Notes: generated from the letters alone by a model not told the origin. Shown: positions 45,966 to 59,260, numbered from the stretch's first letter. The stretch is 64,000 nucleotides of DNA from Oegoconia quadripuncta (GCA_949316235.1 OX438749.1:16570414-16634413), one strand, 5' to 3'. Program-made: numbers and translations.

Positions 45966-46810
45966 TTAAAGATTAAATGACGGGACAGTTATTAGCAATT
46001 TTGATAATATCGATTATGCGTTTCAAAGGCATTTAGTCTCATAGTTGTTTGGAGTAATGGATGAGATCATAGTATTTCCAGGATTTTCTAAATTTTCAGT
46101 TGATAGATATTTAAATTTTGTTCCAATTTTTTAATTGGATAATAAAGGTAAGTTACAAGTTTTTCCGTGTCGTCATAATTCAGTGTCAATCAATCTATTC
46201 TGTCAAGATCTTCTTACAATAGTATAATTATAATTTACAAATGAATAATTTAGAGAAGAATTCGGTATTAGTACAATAATTTATGTTACAACGACGTGAC
46301 TAAACCTGAATATCAACGGCATTCCGTATTGATTTTGTTTTAATGTTCAACTTCCTTAATTTATATTTTATGAACACTTACAATAAAAATTTACAAACTC
46401 CGGGAACAATTTCGGGCCCCTTAATATTTACAATGAGTTTACGGCTAACTGCGACAGAATTTCATGCTCAATATCCATTTGGAACAACGGCATTACAATT
46501 TTGTAAATAATGAAACGATTTCTTATAGGCCAGGAGCTGACTGCTTGTAAACATTTTTATATTCTTATGCCACACAAATATCTTCTGAATGATAACAATT
46601 GATGACTAAAAGAACCTATTAAAGTAGGAAAAAGCATCAACCGGTCTGTCTCATTAAAATAAATGTTAATAAAAAGCTCTAAATGCGATTGATGTTAAGA
46701 GCAACGGGTCGTCCTACCGTGAAATCCCTGATATCAATAGTGACAAAAAAAAAACAATAAAATTAATATCACGCCACCACAACACTACATATTAAAACTA
46801 AGATCGAAGC

Positions 46811-47225
46811 CTTTTCTTTTTTTTTATATATGAGAGGGCGGCAAACGAGCATGCGAGTCACCTGATGGAAAGCAATCACCGCCGCCCATGGACACCCGCA
46901 ACACCAAAAGGGTCACAGATTCGTTGCCGGCCTTTGAGGAAGGTGTCCACCCCCGAATAAGTAGGGCAGCCTGAGCGAAGAGGGATTCTAATAGGATTCT
47001 AATAGTGCTGGTACCCTCCTGGGGTACTAACTCTTTAAATACCGCTACCATTCTGGAGAGAGACTGGAAGGTGGGCCTCCGGCGCCCTCGCTCACCGGAC
47101 GAAGCGCAGTGGCAAAATGCCACTACTCAGACGTCGGTCTTCTGCGAGAGGGTGGTACTTCCCCGGTCGAGCCGGCCCATTCATGCTGCAAGCTAATAGC
47201 TTACAGCGTGGCTCTACCACTACAG
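46811..47225 (-). mobile_element. LINE ORF2 C-terminus with rearranged 5' part (lineage of 16229-16455)
   Basis: Minus-strand reading gives [20 protein letters not shown] and HGRR, then a stop and a 3' UTR with CATATATAAAAAAAA at the left edge. The upstream 46920-47225 part (GGGCCGGCTCGACCGGGGAA) does not match 16229-16240 and may be another repeat. Confidence 0.65.
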
Positions 47226-48714
47226 AATGTAAATCTTAAAGCCTTTCAACAGAATGTAAATCTCACTAACTTATTAACAGTAAAATAAAAAAAAATAGCT
47301 ATTCATTTAACACAATTTAATAAATTATTTAAAGATTTTCTAATACAAGAGAGAAATATCGGAACTCGCTAGATGAAAATAAACAAAGTAGAAGACCCCA
47401 AGATGTAAACAAACTTACCATCTCAGGCTCCTCGATTGTAATTCAACACTGTTTATTTATAGCGACTGGCGGAATTCATCTAATTATGAAGCCTCTTGAA
47501 ATATTGTAATTAAATCGTTGCTAGCTCCTCTTCTATAAGTAAATCGGCTTCTGCAGTTGAATTTCATTACAATCCAATTTGTTTTACGCGAGCAACTGTC
47601 AACAAGTACATAATTCGTCGTTCCTATTTCCTATTGGTGAGATTTTATTGAGGATCTGTCAAAAACTTTGCCGTTGTTTATTTTCCTGTTTTTATATTTT
47701 TGTTTCTCACGATTGCCGATACTTGTGTCGAGGGTTTATTTATTGATCGTTCAGAAGTAACGTGATTATTTACGATGAATTATTGTCAACTTTGTTCATG
47801 TTTATTGGTGGTTTTACTCGTGTTTAGTTCTAAAACAACTTCCTTTAATAAGTTTATCAAGAAATACTGAAAATTCGTGTCGCAAACTAATAAGTTTTTA
47901 TTGGAAACCAACTTTATTTTGCGTTTGGTGCGCGGTGGGCAGTAACTGCTCAAATACGACTTGCACTTTGCAGTGTTCTATTAACAAAAACATGTTGCAT
48001 TAGCAACTAAGTTCTACTTAGTTCTTTATACAATATTCTATTACTGGTATTTGACAAGCCAAATTATTTACACTCAAAACTTCTATGTTAGTTTTTTCTA
48101 GGATACCAAAAAAATCATTAGGGATTTTTGTGCTTTTGTAATTTCATTGATAACTTATGTTACGATTATATTTAATTTATTGATTCCAAAACCTCATAAA
48201 TCATGGATTTTTTAATATATTTACCGCTATCCTTATTCCAAATGCAACTTATGATTAAAATTTGTTTCAATGATTCCCAATTAATTATTTATCCCCGACA
48301 TAAAACGATGGATGTGTGTTTGACGTCTGTGTCTAGTCTTTGTAGGTTAGCAGCTTCCTTTATATTAAAGATTAAAATACGGGAAAGCCCTCATACGGTT
48401 AAGACTTTTCGCAGATATGATATCATTTCGAGGACTTTCTAAATTTTAAATGACATGGCTAAATTGAAGTATAGGCGACTGCCCTAGCAATGTATAAACA
48501 TTGTACCTAGTAATATGTATTGCCAACTTGCTGTATAATCATATTTGGTGTGAAGTAAGTTTCAGGAACTTTTCATAATGTTATAATCCTCAAAATAAAA
48601 TCGTAGAAACTCCTATGTTAACATTGTATACAAACTTCAACTAGAATATTTTGCTATGAACTTTTAGCTAGGCGTTAGTAAACAAACTAAGTAAATAACT
48701 ATTTAGTATTAAAA

Positions 48715-48940
48715 ACCAAAAAACCCGACTGCTATTTTGCGGACGACATGTTGGATTTTATGCTATAAAATGTATCCTATGTCACTCTGGGTACCAAGAC
48801 GAATCTAACGACACCATGCACTTCGAAATCGGTCGAGCCGTTTTGACTACAGGATGCACCAAAGAAACGGACATACATACATACATAAATACATACACTC
48901 GAAAAACCTTACCCTCCTTCCTTGGGCAGTCGGGTAAAAA
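48715..48940. repeat. Repeat bounded by AAACCCGACTGC / GGCAGTCGGGT
   Basis: AAAAAACCCGACTGC at 48719 is inverted as GGCAGTCGGGTAAAAAA at 48924. In between is a CATACATACATACATAAATA microsatellite. GCAGTCGGGTTTTTCGG also occurs at 42286. The ends may be short terminal inverted repeats. Confidence 0.45.
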
Positions 48941-49556
48941 AGATTTTAGCTAGACGCTTGTATACGTCGTAAGAAAATCAAATAAATAGGGTTTTTGCGA
49001 TAATAGAATGATTTCATGCAGCCGTTTAAATAAAATTAAAAAAAAAAATCAAGGTCTACTTTCAGAATCTTGATCTTGGCTATAGTACTAGCCCTTCAAA
49101 AAGCTTTAAAAGACTATAAGACTAAAGAGACTAGAACTTCAACTAGTAAGGAAAGACATTCAGGTACCTATATCAATACATCTTACACATATAAAAACAA
49201 ATAGGTAATACAAAATATTTATTTCTTTACAACAATCTTGTATTCAGTTATCTCAACTTGTGTTAAAACACATGCCTTCTTATATGCTATTATACATTCT
49301 ACCTAAGTAATAATTAAAAATTGAATAACTCAGATTAGTGTTTAAGTGAGTGAGTTGTGAACAGTGGCTTGCAGTTCAAGCGTAACACTTTTGTTCTATT
49401 TTGAACAGCTTCGCCGCGTAATAAGAGTCACCTACACTTGACTTGCGGTCGTAGATGTGTATGTATGTAGGTATATATGTATTATATATACTATATATAC
49501 TGAGTAAGAATATGTGCCCGTTACCAGCACGCACCTTAATGCAGGGAGAAAGGGAC

Positions 49557-49664
49557 AGTACTACTTTAAAATTCGTTTTAGTTTAGTTGGTGTACATCCG
49601 AAGCGACACCAGTACTAGTTTAAAACTGGTTTTAGTTTAGTTGGTGTACATCCGAATCGACACC
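49557..49664. repeat. Two-copy tandem repeat, unit 54 bp
   Basis: Units 49557-49610 and 49611-49664 share TTTTAGTTTAGTTGGTGTAC and CATCCGAA.CGACACC with only a few differences. Confidence 0.85.
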
Positions 49665-51619
49665 AATGTATATTTTTTATTTTATTATGATTTTTTTTAT
49701 GGTGTACAAAGTGAATGCATAACGCAGTTTCCCACAAGAAGTCGCCAAAATTTTTCTTAAAGCACTCTGTTACTTATGAATGACTTGGATTAAACTCTGT
49801 ATACGCCACGCCAAGTATACGTCGAATGACTTGTTTTGACTGAGACTGACTTCACTAAACTGAAGAAATAAGAGAACTAAGACATAGCTGTATGGAGTTA
49901 GGTTCCTTTGCCTTCCCCGAGAAGAGTGAACTAAAAAAGATCTATGCTTCATTGGGTCAGGTAACTGCATGGACTTATTATTTAAACAGGACTGAGTACT
50001 CGCCGCTGAAAAACGAGCCGAGCAGGATGTGTAACGTAGAGGCCGTTTGTCTCTGTCTAACAGGGTGACCACAATATATTTGTTACTTGGGACAAATGTT
50101 GTAATAAAATATTTGTCAAAAAACTTTGGCGTTTTGACATTAGCCGGCGTGAGCCATTTATTTCGCATTTCTTCATTTTTTGGGAAACTGCAATAATAGT
50201 ACAACAGTCAGGACCCTAATCAATCACACATATTTCACATATTTCGACTCATTTCAAGAATTCATGGGCATCCTACTTCTTTGATTTACAAAAATATTAT
50301 TTTTAGCTTACCTGTGGAAAGATATGTTGCAACCACCATAGGATTCACTTGGGCAAGTATAAACGCAACACTTTTTCACCATTTTACTCCTTTTACTTGT
50401 TATAATATAACAAATACTTTAAAAAACTTTTAATGCAAAGAAAATTCAAAATCACACCGAACCGCCATGACATGACATGCTTTTCAGGGTTACCATAAAA
50501 ATAACAAAATCGAAATAAAAATGTATGTTTTCTGTTTGATATAAGAATATATGAAAAGAAATTAATGCGAATGTTATTTGTTTATTTATAATTGTTAAAA
50601 TAACATAAAAATATAAGTGTTTCAATGGAATTTTTGAGTAGCCAAAACTGTTGATCATAATCATTTTTTTTGCTGGCAAGATGTAAGAACGAGACACACG
50701 GCCTCCGTTATTTCTATCTCTCTCGGCTCGGATTTGCCTTTGTGTATGGTGCATCCAATTTAATACCTTATTGCGTTGACATAGTGATCATTTTCCTAAA
50801 TGATTCTTTTGATAGTTATCAGTCCTGTTTAAATAATAAGTCCATGGGTAACTGAGGTCAAAGCGAAAACCTTTAATTTTTTGATAAATTCACGAAAGTT
50901 CTAGGAGAATAATAAACACGTAATAATTAATTACCTACTCAATATTTCATCATTACCTGCAAGTGACACATTTCTATACATGCTAAGGGCAGTAGTTTAG
51001 CCAACTCCTTTATTATTGAAAACTAATTTTGTTGTAATACCAAAGAGTAATAAAAAATCTTTGCGAATATATATTGCCTGGAACAAGAACTTTTTGCGCT
51101 TTTTTGAAAATGTCATTGATGAAAAAACAAGGAACCTATGATGGACTTGGTGTTCTGCATAGTGCCGCTGAAACTTAATCGAAATTCTGGATCTGAAACG
51201 CTCATCGAAAGAGGCATAATATGTGCAGCAGTGGATTACTTAGTATGGGTTGATGATGACCTGGCAGTCTAATCCCGTATATAGGTAACTTTCATGGCCA
51301 TTCATCGCTTTTCCTCGAAATGATCATCAGAATATGTAACAGACGAAACTTTGAAATTTGCGGTAGCAACTTTTATACATTTGTATTAGTTTCCTTTGCT
51401 ATCAATACCACCGCCAAGATCCATGAGAGTTCGGAAGAAAATTTGATAAATTACATTTGGCTCTAGGTATCCTTCATAGAACGCGGTGCGAACTAGATAT
51501 TTTTTTCTGAGATTTATTCTATTTATGAAATAACAATACTTAATAAGTCATCATTATGATATCAGCCACAGGAAGTCCGCTATAAATTATTTTGTGCAAT
51601 ATAGAGACGTATCGTATCG

Positions 51620-51880
51620 TAGGCCTCACATATCAATATCCAGAGCGACAGGTTGGAAGCGATCTGCATCCAGCAACTTCATTATGTCATTCAACGCCCT
51701 TGCGGTTGGATGTTCAACGCTGCCCTCTCAACTTTAGGACCTTTATGCCACAATACCAGTATGTGGGCACATAACTGCCACCTACCACATCAACTTACTA
51801 ATCAGTTAGACTATATAGGTGAATTTCGTGTTTTTACGGATTTCCTAATTCCTGGTTAGATCTCGTACTGAAACACCAAG
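51620..51880 (-). mobile_element. LINE RT C-terminal fragment, degenerate
   Basis: CCAGAGCGACAGGTTGGAAG, CGATCTGCATCCAGCAACTT and TGCCACCTACCACATCAACT resemble the 6870-7100 fragment in the same order. No intact frame. Confidence 0.45.
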
Positions 51881-54118
51881 CATCGCTTGTCATAGGTAAT
51901 TATTTCCAATTTGTATAATAATATTAACCGATTTGACTATAGCAAATGTCGTTGAGTTCAACCAATATAATTTGATAATTGATTTTGGTTTAGTAACTTG
52001 AGTAAATGGGAACAATTATAGCAAGTACGACAGTGTTTAGATTGTCAAATGTCAGGAACAAAGGCAGTTTCTCTGTGTGACACACAATATCTCGTTTGAT
52101 ACAGTACCAATCTATTTCGTTTATTGGCGTCTACTACGTACGTACATTTTGGTGTAAGTGCGGAAAGTTTATCATTTCTTTGAGAATCTCGACTGGTTTA
52201 TTTCCCGAGCCAATAATCTGGTAAAAATGAAATACTGCAACTCTAATCAAAAATAACACAAGACACGGTCAGGAACATTTATTTTATTTTTTATTATTAA
52301 TTTTTGTTATCAATTTCTATTAATCTAGCTAATAGAAATCACTATGTCATGCATGAGTATCCGATGGTTCGATCCGATCCGAGGTACGGTGTTTGGATAA
52401 ACCTATATAGGTTTTTGTGACACCTGTAAATATAACTTTCTAACATTTTAAATAAATAACGTTTTACGTAATAGTTTTTTTACGTATTGCACAACTACAA
52501 CAAAAAAAAAGGAAAATAATAATTTAAAAATATATAATTTAAGGGAATTTAGCAAAGTAATGCCGAAAAGGCCTGAAGAAGGATGAAAATTTCAAAATTC
52601 TAGATGTGAACCAGAACCTGATCTATTGAGTTGGATTTGATGGTCAGTGAGCGGCCTGAACATGACGGACAGACAGACTGCCAAATAGTAATCCTACTAG
52701 AAACTCCTTCATTCGTGTTACGGTACGAAACCTTAAAAATGATCTAATTACACCTTTATTCTCGATAAATTCACTATGAAGGCGCTTTCACTTCATTCCC
52801 CTCCAACACTTTGACCGCACCCTTACCAGTCTGGCTGGCGTCTGCAGTAAATCCCGAGATATAAAAATGCGAGACGAACCACAGACAGGCCAAACTGCTT
52901 CCATTTTTATTTTATTATCTAGCGGATGAACGTTGTATGCCCGAGAACAGTTCACTGCTGGTAGTAATGACAAACTTCTGGAATGCTATTTTCTTTTATC
53001 TGTGTTCATGCGGAATTGGTTTTCGTTCATCCAATACCTAGTTACTAGTTTTCGTATGACCTTACCTAGTGCCCCCAAAAAGTCACTCTTTAATAATGAC
53101 AGAGTATTTTAAAGGTCTGCCTGTCACTGCTTTATATATACATGTTATTTAAGCCCGCCGCTATTAGCGGTTTTATTAGAATTTAGTGTTAGATTTAAAA
53201 TATCTGTACAAAGTGTAATTGAAGACGTGCATATTGTTTTAACAAGTGAATCCACCAACGACTTTTCCCAATTAACCATACGACTAAAATTTCGCCGCAA
53301 ATTTTTCGACTGCCCTTACAAACTACATAGTTTTATCAGACAATATTGTATTGGAAATCGAAAAAATTTCGGTCGAAATAGACTATGGTTTCTTGGAAAA
53401 AATCGTGGTGGTAGATTCACTCTATTAATCACTCAGTTGTCCGTGGTCAGACCTTAATCAAAATAAATCCAAAAACTAAATTACTTATTTATTAATTTCC
53501 TTGTAGCTAATTATGTATTGTAATAGTATGTCGATATTAAATTTCTTATTAAGAGCTTTATTACTAGAGACTTCTTCTGTGTGGATCTTGAATATGGATA
53601 TGAAACATAGTCTATACTCGAGAATAGCGTTTTAATAGTGCAAGAATTTTCAGAATCTGATATAATATATATTTCCAGAACTTACCTCCTACTAGCAAAC
53701 AATTGTACCTCTTTATAATAATAGTGTACGTTATAAAGGTTTGTGTCTGTTCGAAACATTTCAATTTCAAGGTCTCTTTAATTTAATTAACCTCCCTTTT
53801 CTATTTCAAGTCCATCGTTATCATGAACAGCAATTTGCCGCGTGTTATAACGCTTGATTTGATAACCATTTTATCTGTAGCCACGTAGAGGGCTGTGCCT
53901 TTGAAATTTGAATTTCGATCACCAAAATAATTTGCATTGAACGCTGCCAACGTTCCATATTATCTACATACTTCATTCATGCTCCTTGAACCATTAACAA
54001 CATAAAATGCCTTCCTACAGTGAATGTCACTGAAATGAATGTTTCGCAAAGGTTGCACAAAAGGACACATAAAATCATTATTTTCAGTTTAACATAGTAG
54101 TGGACTCGGTGACAAGAT

Positions 54119-54422
54119 GAGTCGGTGGCTCAGCGGTTAAGACGCGGTGTCCTAATTTAGGAGGTCCGGGTTCGATTTCCAGGCAGGCCATGTACCAATG
54201 AGTTTTTAAATTTAATTACTTAAGTGCATTTATACGACTGCTCTTAAACGGTGAAGGAAAATATCGTGAGGAAACCTGCATGTTTGAGAAATATAATTTC
54301 AAGGGCATGTGAAGTCCCCAACCCGCATTGAGCCAGCGTGGTGGACTATGGCCCATACTCCCTCATATACGAGGGAGGGCCTCCCTGCAGTGGGATGTTT
54401 ACGGGCTGATGATGATGATGAT
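54119..54422 (+). mobile_element. SINE B, full-length copy
   Basis: Head GAGTCGGTGGCTCAGCGGTT, B box GGTTCGATTTCC, body TCGTGAGGAAACCTGCATG, tail CCCTGCAGTGGGATGTTTAC then (GATGAT)n. Confidence 0.88.
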
Positions 54423-54539
54423 AGTAGTGGATGGAGCCAAACTAGTAGGCATAATAGATATGACTGTTACAGATGACCCCGCTCATCCTTGTCACTAGCA
54501 TACGTGACTGCTTATTAGAAATATTAATAGGTATAATGC

Positions 54540-54655
54540 ATAATATATTACATGTCTTAGATCCAGGCCACTTCCAAACCGTCACTCTGGAAATCTATGG
54601 CGGCCTATGTTCAGCAGTGGACGTCCTGTGGCTAATATGATGATGCTGATGAATG
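54540..54655 (+). mobile_element. LINE 3' end with GATG-rich tail
   Basis: GATCCAGGCCACTTCC, CTCTGGAAATCTATGGCGG, TTCAGCAGTGGACGTCCTGT and GGCTAATATGATGATGCTGA: the 3' end of endonuclease/RT-type LINEs. A shorter relic lies near 11915-11975 (GGAGGTCCTGTGGCTGGTAT) and another near 51210-51262. Confidence 0.5.
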
Positions 54656-55096
54656 TCTTGGCATTAAGTTGATTGGAGATATAAACAGAGATTGCGGTCA
54701 GCATTGTCTTCTAGCAAATGCAGTAAAGCACCTACTACTTACTACGAATAAATGTGTGATTGTCTTGTTTCAAACTGATCGACTATTTGTAAATAGGCAT
54801 TAAAAGTTGTTGTAAAAGGAGAGTGTGGAATATAAAACCTTGTTTCGTATTCAAAGCTCTAGAAAAAGGGATCATAAACAATGTATGTGGTGGCAGTCGT
54901 ATTCACTATTCGTTTTCAAAGTTAGCGAAGTTAAGCAATGTCTGACGCGATCAGTTCTTGGATGGGTGGACATTAGTAGCATTTTCATACAAGTGTTTCC
55001 ATGCTACGGGTGATAAGTGACAGCCATTCGGCGAGCTAAAAGATCGATTCAGGGAGCCACTACTCTGACAAGAATCCGTACTGAGCCCACGTGATC

Positions 55097-55418
55097 TTTT
55101 TTTTTTATCCACAACGGGTTAGCACTTGACCTCAATCACACCTGACGTTAAATGAAGATGAGGCCGAAGGTGGTAGCGTACTGACCCGGAAACCCCATCT
55201 TATTTGGGGGAAAGGCTATCTTATCTGTGACAACCGGAACACAACAATGCTATTAACATTGCTGTTTGGCGGCAGATTTAGATAAGATGGTGGTAGCTAG
55301 CCAGGCGGGCATTTATTATGCCCTACCACCTACCAAACCGAGTACTAAATATGTACCCCGCTGGGGATCGACCTCGCGACCTTCGTAACGTAAATCCAAT
55401 GTTGTTTACATTGAGCCA
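55097..55418 (-). mobile_element. SINE C, full-length copy
   Basis: Minus strand: head GGCTCAATGTAAACAACATT (with TTT), B box region GGTCGATCCCCAGCGGGG, body GCCTGGCTAGCTACCACCAT, tail TAACGTCAGGTGTGATTGAG and an A run. Confidence 0.82.
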
Positions 55419-56208
55419 AAAAGAGACTATAATGTCCTAGGATAGGATAGGAGAATAGACAGACAACACAGAAAGACATAAGGCTGTTTCTATGTGAAGA
55501 AATGTACTCATTGACCACGTTTCTAATAGATGCGTAGTATTTGATTTACTGTGCGACGGGAGGTAGATAATAGCCCTGGGATGTCGACGGTGGATTGAAC
55601 TATGGGAGTTGGGCGCCGAGGTAAAACAGGGTCGTGGTATCCGCACCTATTTGTCCGGCACACTTGCACAGGAGATGTCGGCAAAAAAACGTCCACGGAA
55701 TAAGTTGAAGTTTCCGTTTTATTTAGCATTCACACGTTTATACATTTTAGATTGTATTACATGTACAATATATATTTTGAGAATTACTATAATAACTGAA
55801 TATAGTTATATGATAGAAAAGAAGAATAAAGCAGGGGTAACATGACCTCGTCGATGCGGTACCGAAAAACGACTCCTTTCTGTTTTAGAAACAATTTCGA
55901 ATTCCGAATTTTGAATCAAATTCCAAAAAAGTAAAAAACCAAATAGCATCGAAAATACAAAAGAGGTCGAGGTTGAACACCTCGTCACAACTGTAACTGA
56001 TGTATGAGGAAGGTGGGGTACCCCCTCCTGATAGGATTTACCAAGGTCGTTATTTAGCGGTATAAGCTCGGATATACTGATGAATGCAATAATCCCAATT
56101 ATTTTTTTCAGTAGATTTAAATTAACATTTAACAAATATATGTATGTAACTTACATTGAAATAACAGTTTGAAGTTTGATGTCACTGAATCCGTGGCGCA
56201 ATATAATC

Positions 56209-56488
56209 GCCTCCGTGGCTCAATATAAACAACATTGGGTTTACGATTCGGAGGTCGCGGGTTCGATCCCCAGCGGGGTACATGTTTAAGTACTCGGTTT
56301 GGTTGGTGGTAGGGCATTTTAAATGTCCGCCTGACTAGCTACCACCATCTTATCTAAATCAGCCGCCACGCAGCAATGTTAATAGCAATGTTCTGTTCCG
56401 ATTGTCAGAAATAAGATAATCAGTCCTCCCAATGTGTTGGGTTTCCGGGTCAGTACGCTTCCACCTTCGACTTGTGCATAAAAAAAAG
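56209..56488 (+). mobile_element. SINE C copy
   Basis: Head GCCTCCGTGGCTCAATATAA, B box GGTTCGATCCCCAGC, body TTGGTTGGTGGTAGGGCATT, tail CGGGTCAGTACGCTTCCACC, ending GTGCATAAAAAAAA. It lacks about 45 bp before the A tail. The relic GAATCCGTGGCGCAATATAA just upstream may be a duplicated head. Confidence 0.82.
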
Positions 56489-57524
56489 GTATTTCACGAT
56501 GCACTTGGGAGATAAAGTACCGAACTCAATTTGGCGATTATTGCTATTTTGACGGATGAACAATTAGTCATAAACGAGCATTAAAACCTTTTCAAAAATA
56601 AACTTCAAAATTACTGGCATTCAAAAATAATTGCGTTGAAAGTTTGAACAAAAAATACGAACGTTACGAGCGGAAGACTCAAATTACTTTCAACCCTCAA
56701 AACAAACCATGGCTCTTGAAACACAAAAATACCGAACTACCATGAATTCTAAAAATAACAGCCACTCTTCTCCACGGCGGGCAACAGACAGAATGGACCA
56801 CTTAAGAAAGTTAACGGGACCCGGTTCTTGTGTACTTTTAATTAGAGTACATTTTTTTAGTTTATTTCTGGGCTCATCCAAAGATTTTTAGTTAATTACT
56901 GAATAGAATTTACACTCGGTATCAATCAATTTCAATCTCTGTTGGTTTATACACTTTTTTAATCTCCGACGCAGAAAGAGGTGTCTGTTTGTATCTGGGG
57001 ACCGTCTTCCTCCTCTCTATGAAGGAAGAACTTTTAACTGCTAGGAAAGAGGGGCTAGTTTTGAAAGCGAGATAGGTACCGTCAAAGTCTTCGACTCCCT
57101 TGATTAGTCCTTAGTCAAAAGTATAAAAACTTTTATAGTTTAAATATAATATTTAATTAAATATTTTAAATTACCTTGATCAGTAAGTAAAAAAAGACTT
57201 TTCCCGAAGATCCCGAATTCGCACTAGATTGGCCCGCGGTACTGAGAAATAAACCCTATGGTGCGATTTGATTTACAAACCGTTGAGCGAAGGAGTAATA
57301 AAAATTGGCCAAGTGCGAATCGGACTCACGCAGCTAGAATTCCTGCGAGGACAACATTTCGTAATTTTTTTGCTGAAATTCACACACAACTGTCACCTAC
57401 CTGTCAATATTCTTCGTAATTGAGGTCGTCTTTGACAAACAGATATAGTAAGCGTAATCTGGTTCTTTCGGGTACAGAACCCAAAAACTTGTAAATATAC
57501 AATGACAAAACCTTTTTGTTGCAG

Positions 57525-57617
57525 TGCCCAGAACGGTGTTGAAGGAGCGCTACGAAAGCGCTCCCGAAGAGGATGAAGTCGCCCACGACGTGGCCGATCT
57601 TGAACACGACGAAGTCG
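57525..57617 (+). CDS. eva-1: EVA1C-like exon 5: end of SUEL domain 2 and acidic juxta-domain linker
   Basis: A short exon of 93 nt. The acceptor is CCTTTTTGTTGCAG and the donor GTCG/GTAAGT, with phase 1 at both ends. Joined to exon 4 it reads YTCVPRTVLKERYESAPEED, followed by EVAHDVADLEHDEV. The CVP motif straight after the last domain 2 cysteine is also found in EVA1C and supports this as the true continuation. The remainder is strongly acidic, with about twelve Asp or Glu in 31 residues, and has no cysteine, as expected for an extended stalk. Opposite-strand open frames overlapping it are shadows. Confidence 0.84.
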
Positions 57618-58854
57618 GTAAGTGCAATTAAAACCTATTATTTTTTTTTGAGAACTTGGCCTGATCATTACATAACATAACTATTCAAAGTAACTGAACC
57701 GCCACAAATTGGCAAAACAACCGGCTTCAGTAAAGTTCCCGAATGCGTCATCAGATCTTAACCAAATTTATATGGGATTACCATTGTGATAAACCCTATA
57801 GAATATAAAACTAATATCAAAATCAGCATATAATAATAATAATAAATGTAAATTTATTTGTTCTTTACAAACTCACGCTTAGAGAAATGTACAAGATAAT
57901 AGTGTTACTTAAGTCTGGTGAGTACGTGTGAAGACTGACGCCTAAAATAGGCGGTAGCCTGTGCTTTAGGACACCAGTACCCCAGATGTACTTCCCGGAC
58001 GTACAGCTCAGACAGTGAGAAAATGTCATAAATAAGGCACAATGAGTTAGTAATATTTAACGGAAAGGATAAGAATAATCTTAACTAGAAAAATATGGGT
58101 GAACATACATAAAAAAGTTCTACAAGAAAAGTACTTTTAAAAACAACACACATTACACACACACATAATCACACATTATTCTAGACGAGTAACATAAAGT
58201 CCATCAACGAGTTCCAGTGGCAATCTCCTGGCTCCATCTTCAGACTCTCGTCATCATGTGTAGTGGAAAGTGCTCATGGCAAAAAAACTAACTAGTCCAA
58301 ATTTCCACCCATCCCAATTTCTACACCCTGGCTCCATCATCAGCTCAGCTTGATATTGCATTGTCACCGAATTCACATAAATAGGTATGCCAAATTTCAG
58401 CTCCATCAGATATCAGCAAGTGGTTGAAAACTGGTTTGCAAATTTTGAAACGAACTTAAACAACTACATTCGAACATTGCAAGATAAATAAAAGCTTGTA
58501 AAAAAATACATAGTAACGATCTATTAGCGAACACTGAATGCAAAGTATTTAGTCACACTATTCACAATTAAGGATACAATGACGCCAGTTTAATTAGATT
58601 AACAAGTATCGGTATTGACTAATCAATTACTGCCACGGAATTCGATACTTATAGAACTCAATTTGCGGCATCCAATTTGTACTGTGTTACGTTTTATCGT
58701 AGTCATTGATTCAAATAATGTGGTCAAAGTATTACTCCAATTTGATTTGGCATTAAACAACACAATTCATTATCGTTCATTACAGGAATTCACATTTTGA
58801 CGGGAACACTAGAATATAATTACTAATCCGCATACAGTATAAAACATATACGCT

Positions 58855-58946
58855 CGGGTCAGTACGCTTCCACTTTCGACCTCATATTTACTTAACATCA
58901 GATGTGATTGAGGTCAAGTACGTTTGTACGTTGTGCATAAAAAAAA
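58855..58946 (+). mobile_element. SINE C 3' fragment
   Basis: CGGGTCAGTACGCTTCCACT to TTGTGCATAAAAAAAA. Confidence 0.7.
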
Positions 58947-59260
58947 TATATAGCATTGAAAAAAAATTAAAGAGACCACTGGTTTATTACGTAAAATTAC
59001 TTGACTGCGATGATTAATCGCGCTCTCTCTAATTACCTAAAAATTTACTAGAAACCAAATTAAAATTTGCATGAATAGCTTGTGTTATCCAATCAACGAA
59101 TTATAAGAGCTCAATACGGCTTTTCTGACATACACAACACTGACAGTCAATTACTTTTTCATTTTAATTATATCTGTAATAAACCGCACGCAAATTTTTA
59201 AGATACATTGAGAAGATATTGATCAATATATTATATACCTGTACACGCGAAATCAGATAA

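Larger units (their letters stand above)
37679..57524 (+). other. Intron between exons 4 and 5 (19.8 kb)
   Basis: Repeats listed separately occupy parts of 37795-39458, 41970-45170, 46811-47225, 49557-49664, 51620-51880 and 54119-56488. Nothing was recognised in 39460-41960 apart from a SINE C tail near 40485, nor in 45180-45850, 45970-46800, 47230-48700, 49670-51150, 51890-54110, 54660-55090, 55425-56200 and 56490-57290. Confidence 0.8.

Noticed and set aside
49770..50204. 144-codon minus-strand open frame
   Set aside because: No recognisable domain or repeat similarity; AT-rich composition and no supporting context.
55806..56135. 109-codon minus-strand open frame with a hydrophobic stretch
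   Set aside because: Considered as a membrane exon, but it is on the wrong strand for the gene and overlaps no splice signals.
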